A DNA stretch of 64,000 bases. Source: Streptomyces sp. NBC_00273. GTDB taxonomy: Bacteria > Actinomycetota > Actinomycetes > Streptomycetales > Streptomycetaceae. Made by a program: the position numbers and the translations under genes. Location of the stretch: the NCBI RefSeq assembly GCF_036178145.1, contig NZ_CP108067.1, forward strand, positions 7,951,001 to 8,015,000, in the 5' to 3' direction. A model generated the notes under the pieces. The model saw nothing but the letters and a program-made list of their open reading frames with translations. It was not told the DNA's origin and searched no databases. Positions 15,556 through 24,184 of this stretch are shown one piece after another (positions within the stretch are counted from its first letter, which is position 1; each line of letters begins with the position of its first letter).

Positions 15556-18066
15556 ATGAGCGAGGCCGTGTCCAGACGTTCCGCGATGCGACTGCTCGCG
15601 GCGGCGGGCACGGCGGGCACGGCCCTCGGAGCGGGCGCCTGCGCGCCCGGGGTGCCACCGGGCGCGGGAGCCCGAAAGGCGCCGCCCGCCGCACCGGCCG
15701 CCGCCGAGGCCAAGGGCGCCGCGCGCATCGACGCCCTGCTGGAGCGGCTCACCCTCGACGAGAAGACCGCCCTGCTGCACGGCGCCCCCGATCCCGACTC
15801 CCTCGGCCAGGCGGGCTACGTGCCCGGCGTACCGCGCCTGGGCATCCCGGCGCTGCGCCTCGCCGACGGGCCCGCCGGGGTCCGGGTCGCCAGACCCGCC
15901 ACCGCGCTGCCCGCGCCGGTCCTGCTCGCCTCCGCCTTCGACCCGGCGCTGGCCCGCGAGTACGGTCGCGTCATCGGCCGCGAGGGCCGGGCGCTCGGCC
16001 AGGACGTCCTGCTGTCACCCATGGTCAACCTCATCCGCACCCCGTACGCGGGCCGGAACTTCGAGACCTTCGCCGAGGACCCGCGCCTGACCGCCGACCT
16101 GGTGGGCGAGATGATCCGCGGCATCCAGGACGAGGGCCTCATCGCCACCGTCAAGCACTTCGCCCTCAACAACCAGGAGCACGGCCGCGACACCGTCGAC
16201 GTGATCGCCGCCGAGCAGACCCTCCACGAGACCGAGCTACGGGGCTTCGAGGCCGCCGTGGCGGCCGGCGCGGGCGCGGTCATGGGCGCCTACAACAAGG
16301 TCAACGGCGTCTACGCCTGCGAGAGCAAGCCGCTGCTCGACGAACTGCTGCGCAGCAGCTGGGGGTTCGACGGCTGGGTGATGTCCGACTGGGACGCCAC
16401 CCACAGCACCGTCGCCGCCATCGGCGCCGGACTCGACATGGAGATGCCCGGCGGCACCCACTTCGGCAGACCGCTGCGCGAGGCGGTGCGCGGCGGCTCC
16501 GTACCGGAGGGTGCCGTCGACCTCGCCGTCCGCCGGATCCTGACCACCATGGACCGCTTCGGGCTGCTCTCGGCCCCGCCCGCCGCACGGCCCCCGCGCG
16601 ACGCCGCCGCCGGGGCGCGGACCGCCCGCAAGGTGGCCACCGCAGGAGCGGTACTGCTGCGCAACGAACACGGCACCCTGCCGCTGACCGGAGCCGCCGC
16701 CCGTTCGATCGCGGTGATCGGACCGACCGGCCAGGTGCCCTTCGTCAGCGGCGGTGGCAGCGCCCACGTGGTCCCGGACGGGGCGGCCGCCCCGCTCACC
16801 GCCATCCGGCGCCGGGCCGGCAACGGTTCGACCGTCCGCTACGCCCTCGGCGAGGACCTGTACGGGCGGCCGCTCCCGGCGAAGCTGTTGATCCCGGCCG
16901 CCGACCTGGACGAGCGGACCGTCGAGCCCGGGCGCGTCTGGAGCCACGAGGGAGAGTTCCGCCTCGCGGCCGACGACGAGTGGACCCTGCTCGTCCACTA
17001 CACCGGGAAGCGGCCCGTCGTACGCCTCGACGGGGAGGAGCTGTTCCCCGTCCGGCAGGGCGCGGCCGAGTACTTCGCCGGCGGACTGCTCGGCTCCGCA
17101 CCCGACGGGATGAGCGTCCGCCGCAACACCCTCGCCCTCGCAGCGGGCGCCCACCGGCTCGCCGTGACCGCAGAGGGCGGGGAGAAGGGCCAGCGCTTCC
17201 GGCTCCGGCACACCACCGGGGCGATCCGCGCCGCGGACCTCGCCGAGGCCGTCAAGACCGCGAAGTCGGCCCGCAGCGTGGTGCTGTTCGCCTACGAGGA
17301 CGCCACCGAGGGCCGGGACCGGACCTCCCTGGCGCTCCCGGGCGGGCAGGAGCGGCTGATCGAAGCGGTGGCCGCCGCGAACCCCCGTACGACCGTGGTG
17401 CTCAACACCTCCTCCAGTACGACGATGCCGTGGCTCTCCCGTACCGGAGCGGTCCTCCAGATGTACTACCCGGGCCAGGAGGGCGCGGGAGCCACCGCCG
17501 ACCTCCTCTTCGGGGACGCGGACCCCGGAGGCCGCCTCACCCAGACCTTCCCGGCCGACGAGCAGGCCACCCCGGTCGGTGGCGACCCGCTGCGCTACCC
17601 GGGCGTGGGCGGCCGGCAGGAGTACTCCGAAGGCGTCCACGTCGGCCACCGCTGGTACGACGCCCAGGGGGTGACCCCGCTGTTCCCCTTCGGGCACGGG
17701 CTCTCCTACACCACCTGGCAGTACGAGAAGCTCACCGTCCGGCCGGAGCGGGCCGGACTGCGCGTGGAGTTCACCGTCCGCAACACCGGGCGCCGCAAGG
17801 GCACCGAGGTGGCCCAGGTGTACGTCGGCCCGTCCGCGGAACTGGAGCTCGACCAGCCGGTGCGCGCGCTGGCCGGCTACCGGCGACTGGTCCTGGCACC
17901 CGGCGAGGCGGAGCGCGTCACCCTCGACATCGGCGAGCGGGTGCTGTCGTCGTGGGACCCGGAGCGGCACGCCTGGGTGCTGGGTTCCGGCCGACGGCAG
18001 GTGTTCGTGGGCCGTTCGTCGCGTGAACTGCCACTGAGGTCCAAGGCGGTCGTGGCGAGCCGATAG
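15556..18066 (+). CDS. Glycoside hydrolase family 3 beta-glucosidase with PA14 insertion, exported
   Basis: Enzyme of 836 residues. The N-terminus carries a twin-arginine-type signal (SRRSAMRLLAAAGTAG) ending near LGAGAC, which suggests a Tat lipoprotein. The GH3 N-domain spans about 60-330 with LRLADGPAGVR, KHFALNNQE (KHF substrate contact) and GWVMSDWDA; Asp278 is the expected nucleophile. A PA14-like domain occupies about 440-550 (WSHEGEFRLAADDEWTLLVHYTG), then the GH3 C-domain, and a fibronectin-III-like domain from about 745 (VEFTVRNTGRRKGTEVAQVYV). It should cleave terminal beta-glucosyl residues from oligosaccharides outside the membrane. The gene is single; the sugar cannot be assigned. 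Confidence 0.93.
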   Translation: MSEAVSRRSAMRLLAAAGTAGTALGAGACAPGVPPGAGARKAPPAAPAAAEAKGAARIDALLERLTLDEKTALLHGAPDPDSLGQAGYVPGVPRLGIPALRLADGPAGVRVARPATALPAPVLLASAFDPALAREYGRVIGREGRALGQDVLLSPMVNLIRTPYAGRNFETFAEDPRLTADLVGEMIRGIQDEGLIATVKHFALNNQEHGRDTVDVIAAEQTLHETELRGFEAAVAAGAGAVMGAYNKVNGVYACESKPLLDELLRSSWGFDGWVMSDWDATHSTVAAIGAGLDMEMPGGTHFGRPLREAVRGGSVPEGAVDLAVRRILTTMDRFGLLSAPPAARPPRDAAAGARTARKVATAGAVLLRNEHGTLPLTGAAARSIAVIGPTGQVPFVSGGGSAHVVPDGAAAPLTAIRRRAGNGSTVRYALGEDLYGRPLPAKLLIPAADLDERTVEPGRVWSHEGEFRLAADDEWTLLVHYTGKRPVVRLDGEELFPVRQGAAEYFAGGLLGSAPDGMSVRRNTLALAAGAHRLAVTAEGGEKGQRFRLRHTTGAIRAADLAEAVKTAKSARSVVLFAYEDATEGRDRTSLALPGGQERLIEAVAAANPRTTVVLNTSSSTTMPWLSRTGAVLQMYYPGQEGAGATADLLFGDADPGGRLTQTFPADEQATPVGGDPLRYPGVGGRQEYSEGVHVGHRWYDAQGVTPLFPFGHGLSYTTWQYEKLTVRPERAGLRVEFTVRNTGRRKGTEVAQVYVGPSAELELDQPVRALAGYRRLVLAPGEAERVTLDIGERVLSSWDPERHAWVLGSGRRQVFVGRSSRELPLRSKAVVASR

Positions 18067-18124
18067 GCTGCCCGTTCGGCGTGTCACAGGGGGCGCGCCG
18101 AGGACGACACGGGAGGACGTACCG

Positions 18125-18796
18125 GTGCACATCCAGGAATGGCTGGAGACGATTCCGGCGGTCAGCATCTATCTCCTGGTGGGTCTGGTCATCGGGCTGG
18201 AGAGCCTCGGCATCCCGCTGCCGGGAGAGATCATCCTGGTCAGCTCGGCGCTGCTGGCCTCACAGCACGGGGAGATCGACCCCGTGGTCCTGGGACTCTG
18301 CGCGATCACCGGGGCGATCGTGGGCGACTCGATCGGCTACGCGATCGGCCGCCGCGGCGGCAAGCCGCTGCTGGACCGGCTGGGCCGGCGCTTCCCCAAG
18401 CACTTCGGACCCCAGCAGGTGGCGCTGGCGGAACGCTCCTTCGAGAAGTGGGGCATGTGGGCCGTCTTCTTCGGACGGTTCGTGGCCCTGCTGCGGATCT
18501 TCGCCGGGCCGCTGGCGGGCGTGCTGCACATGCCCTACTGGCGCTTCCTGGTCGCCAACGTCCTCGGCGGCATCCTCTGGGCCGGCGGCACCACGGCCGT
18601 CATCTACTCGGTCGGGATCGTCGCCGAGCCGTGGCTGAAGCGGTTCTCCTGGCTGGCCCTGGCGCTCGCCGTGCTGTTCGGGCTCGCGGTGACGCTGGTG
18701 GTGCGCAGCCGGATGAAGAAGGCGGCCGCGGCCGCCGGGGCCGCCGATGCGGAGATCCCGTCGCAGGCGGCTGCCCGGGCCACCGTCGGCGAATGA
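18125..18796 (+). CDS. DedA family membrane protein
   Basis: Protein of 223 residues from GTG 18125, preceded by GGGAGGAC. It has the DedA core: GLESLGIPLPGEIILVSSALL (the E-x-x-x-P-x-P-x-E re-entrant motif), GDSIGYAIGRRGG, and FFGRFVALLRIFAGPLAG (F-x-R-x-x-P/R-x-x-x-x-x-x-P-x-x-G-x). Four to five helices. Members are implicated in undecaprenyl-phosphate/phospholipid flipping and proton-dependent homeostasis. The stop overlaps the start of an ankyrin-repeat gene (ATGA), so the two are translationally coupled. A second VTT-superfamily member lies at 7.3 kb. Confidence 0.92.
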   Translation: MHIQEWLETIPAVSIYLLVGLVIGLESLGIPLPGEIILVSSALLASQHGEIDPVVLGLCAITGAIVGDSIGYAIGRRGGKPLLDRLGRRFPKHFGPQQVALAERSFEKWGMWAVFFGRFVALLRIFAGPLAGVLHMPYWRFLVANVLGGILWAGGTTAVIYSVGIVAEPWLKRFSWLALALAVLFGLAVTLVVRSRMKKAAAAAGAADAEIPSQAAARATVGE

Positions 18797-19485
18797 CGGC
18801 AGCGGGGGGACCGGAGCCGGACTGGTCGGACGAGGGCCGGGAGGACCACTACCACCCGCTGGCGAACGGGTTGGGACGCGCTGCCGAGGCCGGGGACACG
18901 GACCTGGTGCGGCGCCTGCTGGCGGAGGGGGCCGAGGTAGACGCCTGGGTCCCCGGCGGCCGGCGGGCCCTGGACCTGGCCGCGTGCGCCGGACGGGCGG
19001 AAGCCGTCCGGCTCCTCCTCGCTGCCGGTGCCGACCCCCGGCTCGACGCCGGCCCCTACGACGAGGCGACGCCCCTGGCCCTGGCCGCGATGAACGGGCA
19101 CACGGACGCGGCCCGGGCCCTCCTCGACGCGGGCGCCCCACCGTGCGGCCCGGCCGGGCGGCTGCGCTACGTGCCCCTGGTCCTCGCGGCCACGTCCCCC
19201 GAGAGCGGCAATCCGCCGCTGGTGGACCTGCTGCTGGACCGGGGCGCCGACATCGAGGAGACGATGCGGGACTGCACCCCGCTCGACTGGGCCGCCCGCT
19301 TCGGCTACCCGGCCATGGTGGAACGGCTCCTCGAACGGGGCGCCGCCCTCACCGAGCGGACCTTCCGGGAAGGGGCCGCGGGACAGAAGTCCACCGGCAG
19401 CACGAGACCGGGGCCCGGCACGCGCCACGATGAGTACAAGGCCGTCAGGGCACTGCTCGTGGCCGCGTGGGAGGCCCGGAACTAG
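18793..19485 (+). CDS. Ankyrin-repeat protein coupled to DedA
   Basis: Protein of 230 residues with about five ankyrin repeats. Diagnostic pieces are LGRAAEAGDTDLVRRLLAEGAEVDA, RRALDLAACAGRAEAVRLLLAAGADP, TPLALAAMNGHTDAARALLDAGA, PLVDLLLDRGADIEE and TPLDWAARFGYPAMVERLLERGA. It has no signal or membrane segment, so it is probably a cytosolic protein-interaction module. The ATG at 18793 overlaps the DedA stop (ATGA), implying co-expression and perhaps physical partnership. Its 3' end overlaps by 4 nt the stop of the convergent carbonic anhydrase gene. Confidence 0.88.
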   Translation: MTAAGGPEPDWSDEGREDHYHPLANGLGRAAEAGDTDLVRRLLAEGAEVDAWVPGGRRALDLAACAGRAEAVRLLLAAGADPRLDAGPYDEATPLALAAMNGHTDAARALLDAGAPPCGPAGRLRYVPLVLAATSPESGNPPLVDLLLDRGADIEETMRDCTPLDWAARFGYPAMVERLLERGAALTERTFREGAAGQKSTGSTRPGPGTRHDEYKAVRALLVAAWEARN

Positions 19486-20027
19486 ACGTCCGGCGTCACC
19501 GAGGCACGGTGCTGCTCGGCCAGGTCCACGTACATCAGGGCGTTGACCTTGATGCCCTCGCGCTCCTCGTCGGTCAGCTCACGGCGCACCTTGGCGGGCA
19601 CGCCCGCCACCAGCGAGCCGGGCGGCACGACCATGCCCTGCGGGACCAGGGCCTGCGCGGCCACCAGCGAACCGGCGCCGATGACCGCGCCGTTCAGCAC
19701 GGTCGCACCCATGCCGATCAGACAGTCGTCCTCGACGGTGCAGCCGTGCACGACGGCGTTGTGGCCGATGGAGACGCGCTCGCCGATCGAGACCGGGAAG
19801 CCGGGGTCCACGTGCACCGTGCAGTTGTCCTGCACGTTGCTGTCGGCGCCCAGCGTGATCGGGCCGCAGTCGGCGCGCAGCACCGCCGAGTACCAGATGC
19901 TCGCGCCCGCGGCGAGGGTGACATCGCCGACCACGACCGAGGTCGGAGCCGTGAAGGCCGTCGGGTCGATGTCCGGGTTCTTGCCGCCGACACCCGCCAC
20001 GAGTGCCTGGGCCGCCTGGTGCGTCAT
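19482..20027 (-). CDS. Gamma-class carbonic anhydrase / PaaY-YrdA family hexapeptide protein
   Basis: Protein of 181 residues forming a left-handed beta-helix from repeated hexapeptides (VVVGDV, ASIWYS, GPITLG, GADSNV, and so on), with a C-terminal helix. The three zinc-ligand histidines of the gamma-CA family are visible at His72 (TVHVD), His89 and His94 (IGHNAVVHGC). Arg and Gln positions around RADCG and NVQDN also match. It probably acts as a trimer hydrating CO2 or as a related CoA-thioester-linked protein such as PaaY. The gene is monocistronic on the minus strand and divergent from an acyltransferase-like gene. Confidence 0.9.
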   Translation of the reverse strand: MTHQAAQALVAGVGGKNPDIDPTAFTAPTSVVVGDVTLAAGASIWYSAVLRADCGPITLGADSNVQDNCTVHVDPGFPVSIGERVSIGHNAVVHGCTVEDDCLIGMGATVLNGAVIGAGSLVAAQALVPQGMVVPPGSLVAGVPAKVRRELTDEEREGIKVNALMYVDLAEQHRASVTPDV

Positions 20028-20165
20028 GTTCTCTTCCTCTGCGTCCGTCGTCCGGTTGCCGCGCTAACGGCACCGTAGGCCACGCGGGCCGCCGCACCGG
20101 CGATGGGGTGAAGATCACAGGAGTGTGGCCGGGGCGAGCGGGGCCCGGCGCACTACCGTGGCCGG

Positions 20166-20912
20166 GTGCCGAAGAAACAGAACACGTTCTCATCTCTGAC
20201 GGCCGCGCGCCGCCGGCTGGCGAGCCGCGTGGTCCACACCGGCTGGCGCTGGATGCAGCAGGCCGGTGCGGTCACCGCGCAGACCCCTGGGCGGCTCAGG
20301 TTCGGCGCGATCGGGGACGGCACCCGGCTCGCGTTCCCCCAGGGCACCGTCTTCGGCGAGCGGTGGATCCGGCTCGGCGGGCACTGCATCATCGGCGAGC
20401 AGGTCACCCTGACCGCCGGGATGATGCCGGACCTCGACCTGGGCTCCGAGCCGATGCTGGTGCTCGGCGACGGGGTGGTCATAGGCCGCAACAGCCATGT
20501 CATCGCCGACGCCCGGATCACCATCGGCTCGAACACCTTCTGCGGCCCCGGGGTCTACATCACGTCCACCAACCACAGCTACGACGACCCGCACGAGCCC
20601 ATCGGCCGGCAGTGGCCGCGCAGCGCACCCGTGGAGATCGGCCCGGGGTGCTGGCTCGGCACGGGCGCGGTGATCCTGCCGGGCGCCCGCCTCGGCCGCA
20701 ACGTGGTGGTGGCCGCGGGCGCCGTCGTACGGGGCGAGGTCCCGGACCACGCCGTGGTGGCGGGGGCTCCGGCACGCATCGTGCGGCGCTGGGAGCCGGA
20801 GACGGGCTGGCAGCCGCCGCTGCGCACGCCGACGCCGGTGCCGATCCCGGACGGGATGACCCCGGAGCAGTTGCGCGGTCTGGCCGAGCTCGCGGAGGCC
20901 GAGCAGTCCTAG
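20166..20912 (+). CDS. Left-handed beta-helix acyltransferase (maltose/galactoside O-acetyltransferase-like)
   Basis: Protein of 248 residues starting with GTG at 20166. It has hexapeptide-repeat strands (LVLGDGVVIGRNSHV, ADARITIG) and the NodL/LacA-type block YITSTNHSYDDP with its catalytic His. Next come IGRQWPRSAPVEIGPGCWLG and the usual GAVVRGEVPDHAVVAGAPARIV ending. Expected to move an acetyl or acyl group from CoA to a sugar or glycolipid hydroxyl. The N-terminal 35 residues are basic, and a membrane-peripheral location is possible. The acceptor is unknown and no glycan cluster is adjacent. Confidence 0.87.
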   Translation: MPKKQNTFSSLTAARRRLASRVVHTGWRWMQQAGAVTAQTPGRLRFGAIGDGTRLAFPQGTVFGERWIRLGGHCIIGEQVTLTAGMMPDLDLGSEPMLVLGDGVVIGRNSHVIADARITIGSNTFCGPGVYITSTNHSYDDPHEPIGRQWPRSAPVEIGPGCWLGTGAVILPGARLGRNVVVAAGAVVRGEVPDHAVVAGAPARIVRRWEPETGWQPPLRTPTPVPIPDGMTPEQLRGLAELAEAEQS

Positions 20913-20937
20913 GCCCTGCCGGTCAGGTCGGAGCCGC

Positions 20938-21804
20938 TCAGCCCGCGGCCAGCAGGACCGTTCCGGCGAGGGCCAGGCCGGCGCCCGCGGCCTGGACCGT
21001 GCGCAGCCGTTCCTTGAGCACGGCGAAGGCGGCGAGCGCGGTGATCACCGGGTAGAGCGAGGACAGCACGGCGGCCATGGTCACCGGGCCGTTCTGGGCG
21101 GCCATGGAGTACGTGCCGTTCGCCGCGACGTCCGCGAGGCCGACGAAGGCCAGGGCGGGCAGCAGCCCCCACAGGAGCTTCGGGCCGGTGCCGGCCGGAA
21201 GGGCGGGCAGGCCGCGCCGGGTCTGCGTCCACAGGGCGGCGCCACCCACGGCGACATTGGTGACCCGCTGCACGAACAGCGCGAGGAACAGCCCGGTGAC
21301 GGTGCTGGACGCCTCCGCGATCAGGGCCATCACCGCACCGAAGCCGAAGGCCGCGACCAGGGTGAGGACGACGGCCTGCCGCTGGACGGGCGCGCCCCGC
21401 AGTTCCGGGCCGCCCGCGAGGACGATGCCGACGACGGCCACCGCGATCCCCGCGAACTGGCCGAGGCCCGGCCGCTCGCCCAATATCAGCCCTGCGGTGA
21501 CGGGTACGACCACGCCGAGGGAGCCCAGTGGCGAGACCACGCCCATCGGGCCGAGGGCCAGCGCCTTGTAGAAGCTGAGCATGGCGACCGGCCCGACCAG
21601 GCCCGCGCCGACCGCGAACCACAGTTGCGGACCGGCCTCCCGCCAGGCACCGGTTCCGAGGACCACCGCGCCGAGCACGACCACGGCCACGACCTGCGAG
21701 ACGACGACCACCGTGAGAGCCGGGATCCGGCGGGTCAGCAGCCCGCCGCCGAAGTCGGCGAGCCCCCACAGCACGGCTGTGGCCAGGGCAAAGAGGGCGG
21801 TCAT
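20938..21804 (-). CDS. EamA/DMT family transporter
   Basis: Protein of 288 residues with ten predicted helices and two EamA repeats, starting MTALFALATAVLWGLADFGGG. The second repeat starts near GPVTMAAVLSSLYPVITALAAF, and the LKERLRTVQAAGAGLALAG ending is characteristic. Members export amino acids and other metabolites. ATG 21804 is chosen because the 14 upstream in-frame residues are not hydrophobic. It is divergent from an XRE-cupin regulator, which likely controls it. Confidence 0.9.
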   Translation of the reverse strand: MTALFALATAVLWGLADFGGGLLTRRIPALTVVVVSQVVAVVVLGAVVLGTGAWREAGPQLWFAVGAGLVGPVAMLSFYKALALGPMGVVSPLGSLGVVVPVTAGLILGERPGLGQFAGIAVAVVGIVLAGGPELRGAPVQRQAVVLTLVAAFGFGAVMALIAEASSTVTGLFLALFVQRVTNVAVGGAALWTQTRRGLPALPAGTGPKLLWGLLPALAFVGLADVAANGTYSMAAQNGPVTMAAVLSSLYPVITALAAFAVLKERLRTVQAAGAGLALAGTVLLAAG

Positions 21805-21874
21805 GGGGCCTCGCAGTACAGTGCGGTGAACGCTGGAGTGCAGCATGGAATACAGAACACGTTAGTTCACTCTG

Positions 21875-21901
21875 TTGGACTGTGTCATCCAAAATATTGG
21901 A
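21875..21901. promoter_or_regulatory. Three TTGGA/TCCAA half-sites, candidate operator
   Basis: TTGGA at 21875-21879, TCCAA at 21888-21892 and TTGGA at 21897-21901 make two overlapping inverted repeats. They span the start of the XRE-cupin gene and the divergent region shared with the EamA exporter. The local sequence is AT-rich for this genome. An autoregulatory site is inferred. Confidence 0.4.
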
Positions 21902-22529
21902 CGGAATGGTGTCGGACCTCGAACAGCTCACCCAGGCGCTCGCCCGGAACCTCAAGCGGTGGCGCGGCGAACGCGGTTTCACCCTGGACTCCCTGGCGGC
22001 CCGCGCAGGAGTGAGCCGCGGGATGATCATCCAGATCGAGCAGGCCCGTACGAACCCCAGCGTCGGCACCACGGTCAGGCTGGCCGACGCACTGGGCGTC
22101 AGCATCTCCGCGCTCCTCGACCACGACCGGGGCCCGCAGGTCCGCATCGTCCAGCCGGACCAGGTGGTGCGGATCTGGTCCAGCGAGGCGGGCAGCTCGA
22201 CGACCATGCTGATCGGCACCGACGAGCGCGGGCCGATGGAGCTGTGGACCTGGCACCTGGTGCCGGGCGAGGGGACGGACTCCGTCGCGCACCCGTCCGG
22301 CACCATCGAGATGCTGCACGTCACCGCGGGGGAGTTGACCCTGGTGGTCGGCGACGAGGAGTTCCGCGTCCCCGCCGGGGCCGCGGCCGCCTTCGAGGCG
22401 AACCTCGCGCACTCCTACCGCAACGACGGCTCCGAACCGATGGAGATGACCCTCGCGGTGTCGGTCCCCCCGGTCTCGACGCCGCCGCCCGCCCATGCCC
22501 ACGGCGGCCCGGCGGCGTCCGCCGGTTAG
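21882..22529 (+). CDS. XRE-family regulator with C-terminal cupin domain
   Basis: Protein of 215 residues. The N-terminal HTH covers about residues 15-70 (LARNLKRWRGERGFTLDSLAARAG, then IIQIEQARTNPSVGT). A cupin_2 domain covers about 110-190 (TWHLVPGEGTD...GTIEMLHVTAGELTLVVGDEEFRV). This architecture senses a small ligand and controls metabolic or efflux genes; here the divergent EamA transporter is the obvious target. The start is GTG 21882 or, 24 nt later, ATG 21906. The second choice would leave the candidate operator wholly upstream. Confidence 0.9.
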   Translation: MSSKILDGMVSDLEQLTQALARNLKRWRGERGFTLDSLAARAGVSRGMIIQIEQARTNPSVGTTVRLADALGVSISALLDHDRGPQVRIVQPDQVVRIWSSEAGSSTTMLIGTDERGPMELWTWHLVPGEGTDSVAHPSGTIEMLHVTAGELTLVVGDEEFRVPAGAAAAFEANLAHSYRNDGSEPMEMTLAVSVPPVSTPPPAHAHGGPAASAG

Positions 22530-22531
22530 GC

Positions 22532-22936
22532 CTACAGCGCCGGGATCTCGATCGCGGGGCAGCGGTCCATGACCATCGTCAGCCCCGTCTCGCGGGTGCG
22601 GGCGTACGCGGCCTCGTCGATCACCCCGAGCTGGAACCAGACGGCCTCGGCGCCGACGGCGACGGCCTGGTCGGCCACCGGCCCGGCCAGCTCGCTGTTC
22701 ACGAAGACGTCCACCACGTCCACCTTGAACGGGATGTCCGCCAGCGAGGCGTACCCGGGCTCGCCGTGCACGGTCTCGGCCTTGGGGTGCACGGGGATCA
22801 CGCGCTTGCCGAACCGCTGGAGCACGCGGGCCACCCCGTAGGCCGCGCGGTCCTGATTGTTCGAGAGCCCCACCACGGCCCAGGTGTCGCCCAGCTCGGT
22901 GAGGATCTTGCGGATGGTTGCCGGATCGCCGTACAC
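22532..22936 (-). CDS. CoA-binding domain protein (YccU-like)
   Basis: Single Rossmann-type domain of 134 residues, starting VYGDPATIRKIL, with TWAVVGLSNNQDRAAYGVAR (the nucleotide-binding turn and conserved S-N-x-x-R), GKRVIPVHP and VDVVDVFVNSE. It matches the stand-alone CoA_binding family related to succinyl-CoA synthetase alpha. The precise role is unknown. GTG 22936 is chosen because an AGGAGG site lies 6-7 nt upstream. The end is 2 nt from the end of the convergent regulator gene. Confidence 0.87.
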   Translation of the reverse strand: MYGDPATIRKILTELGDTWAVVGLSNNQDRAAYGVARVLQRFGKRVIPVHPKAETVHGEPGYASLADIPFKVDVVDVFVNSELAGPVADQAVAVGAEAVWFQLGVIDEAAYARTRETGLTMVMDRCPAIEIPAL

Positions 22937-23102
22937 GTGTGCCGCCTCCTGATGCCCTTGTCCCCGCCGGCCCCCGTCCGCGGCTTCTCCGCCGCGTCCG
23001 ACCGGCCGGCGCTCAGCGGCGTCAACCGAAAACCCCCGGGCGCCATTCCCCGGTGCCGCTCTGTACTCTGTCGATCCGTTCGAACGGTACGAGGGGTGGT
23101 AC

Positions 23103-23657
23103 GTGGACACGCTGGTGGAGGCCTCCGCCGTGGAGGCCCTGCTCACGGGTGATGCCGGGACGGTCCGCCTGTACGTGGCCGCCTGCGCCGAACGCATGGT
23201 GCCCCTGTTCGTCGGCATGCGGGCGGGCCTGCCGGACCGCACAGCCGATCTCGATCTGTGCGTGGAGTCCGTGCGCGGCCTCTGGTACGCGGACCGGGCG
23301 CTGCCCGGTGCCGCCGAGCACGTGCGCGCGCTGGAGGGCTTCCCGGAACTGCGGCCTTGCGAAGAGGGCATCACCGATGTCGCGGGGACGTACGCCTTCT
23401 TCGGCGTCCTCGTCCTGCGGTACGCGCTGCTGGCCAACGCCTCGGCGGACGCCGGCCACGCGCTGTCCTGCGGTCATGCCGCGCTCACGGCGATGGGCCT
23501 GCTGGACCAGAACCTGGCCGGTGGTGGCGTCTTCCGGGCCGAGGAGGAAGCGCTGCAGGCCCGCTCGCTGAGCGGTGCTTCCGCGGGCCTGTGGGAAGCG
23601 AGCGTCGCGTCGGGGCGCGAGAGGTTCCGGGCCGTGCTGGGCGGCCTACCCCGCTGA
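23103..23657 (+). CDS. Hypothetical all-helical protein
   Basis: Protein of 184 residues starting at GTG 23103. Predicted helices dominate (VEALLTGDAGTVRLYVAAC, CVESVRGLWYADRAL, GVLVLRYALLANASADAG). No catalytic motif, signal or membrane segment is apparent and I do not recognise the family. Codon use is normal for the genome, so the gene is probably real. Its last 12 nt overlap the convergent zinc-ribbon protein gene. Confidence 0.65.
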   Translation: MDTLVEASAVEALLTGDAGTVRLYVAACAERMVPLFVGMRAGLPDRTADLDLCVESVRGLWYADRALPGAAEHVRALEGFPELRPCEEGITDVAGTYAFFGVLVLRYALLANASADAGHALSCGHAALTAMGLLDQNLAGGGVFRAEEEALQARSLSGASAGLWEASVASGRERFRAVLGGLPR

Positions 23658-24182
23658 CGCGTCCACGTTCCAGGCCGGCGGCAGGGACGCGTCGCAGAAG
23701 ACGCAGACGAAGTGCTCGTCCCGGACGACGTTCAGCTGCGCGCAGGCCGGGCAGCGGCGGAAGACCACCTCGTGGGTGAAGCCGTCCGGGCGCAGGCCCA
23801 GTCCGGCCGCGTCCAGGGCGTCCGCGACGGCCGGCCACGAGGCGGGGTCCGGGCAGTATCCGGTCGACTGGTTGCTCACCGTCCGGACCACCCACCGCCC
23901 GGACTCCCGCCCGAAGGCGATCTCCCCGGCGCTCAGCACCCTGTCACCGCCGGCGCAGACCACGTGCTCGCTGCGCCGCGGAGCGAGCCGCAGCACACCG
24001 GCGCGGTCCACGACGAACGTGACGGGCTCGGACAGCTCGGCCGCCGCCGGGCCCGCGGCCCAGTCCTCGAACTCCGCGGCCGAGCGGATGCTCCGGCCCC
24101 CGCCCTCCGGCCGGACGAGCGCCCTCAGCTCGGCCGGCCCCACGTACCGGTACGCCCACCCCCGCAGCTCCATGCCCGCCAA
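23646..24182 (-). CDS. Hypothetical protein with C-terminal zinc ribbon
   Basis: Protein of 178 residues. The C-terminal third contains RRCPACAQ and FVCVFCDA, two C-x-x-C knuckles about 15 residues apart that should bind one zinc. The upstream part (YRYVGPAELRALVRPEGGG, SEPVTFVVDRAGVLRLAPRRSEH) looks like a mixed alpha/beta domain. Function unknown. The start codon lies 3 nt from a MITE-like repeat, so the element occupies its promoter region. Confidence 0.7.
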   Translation of the reverse strand: MAGMELRGWAYRYVGPAELRALVRPEGGGRSIRSAAEFEDWAAGPAAAELSEPVTFVVDRAGVLRLAPRRSEHVVCAGGDRVLSAGEIAFGRESGRWVVRTVSNQSTGYCPDPASWPAVADALDAAGLGLRPDGFTHEVVFRRCPACAQLNVVRDEHFVCVFCDASLPPAWNVDASAG

Positions 24183-24184
24183 CC

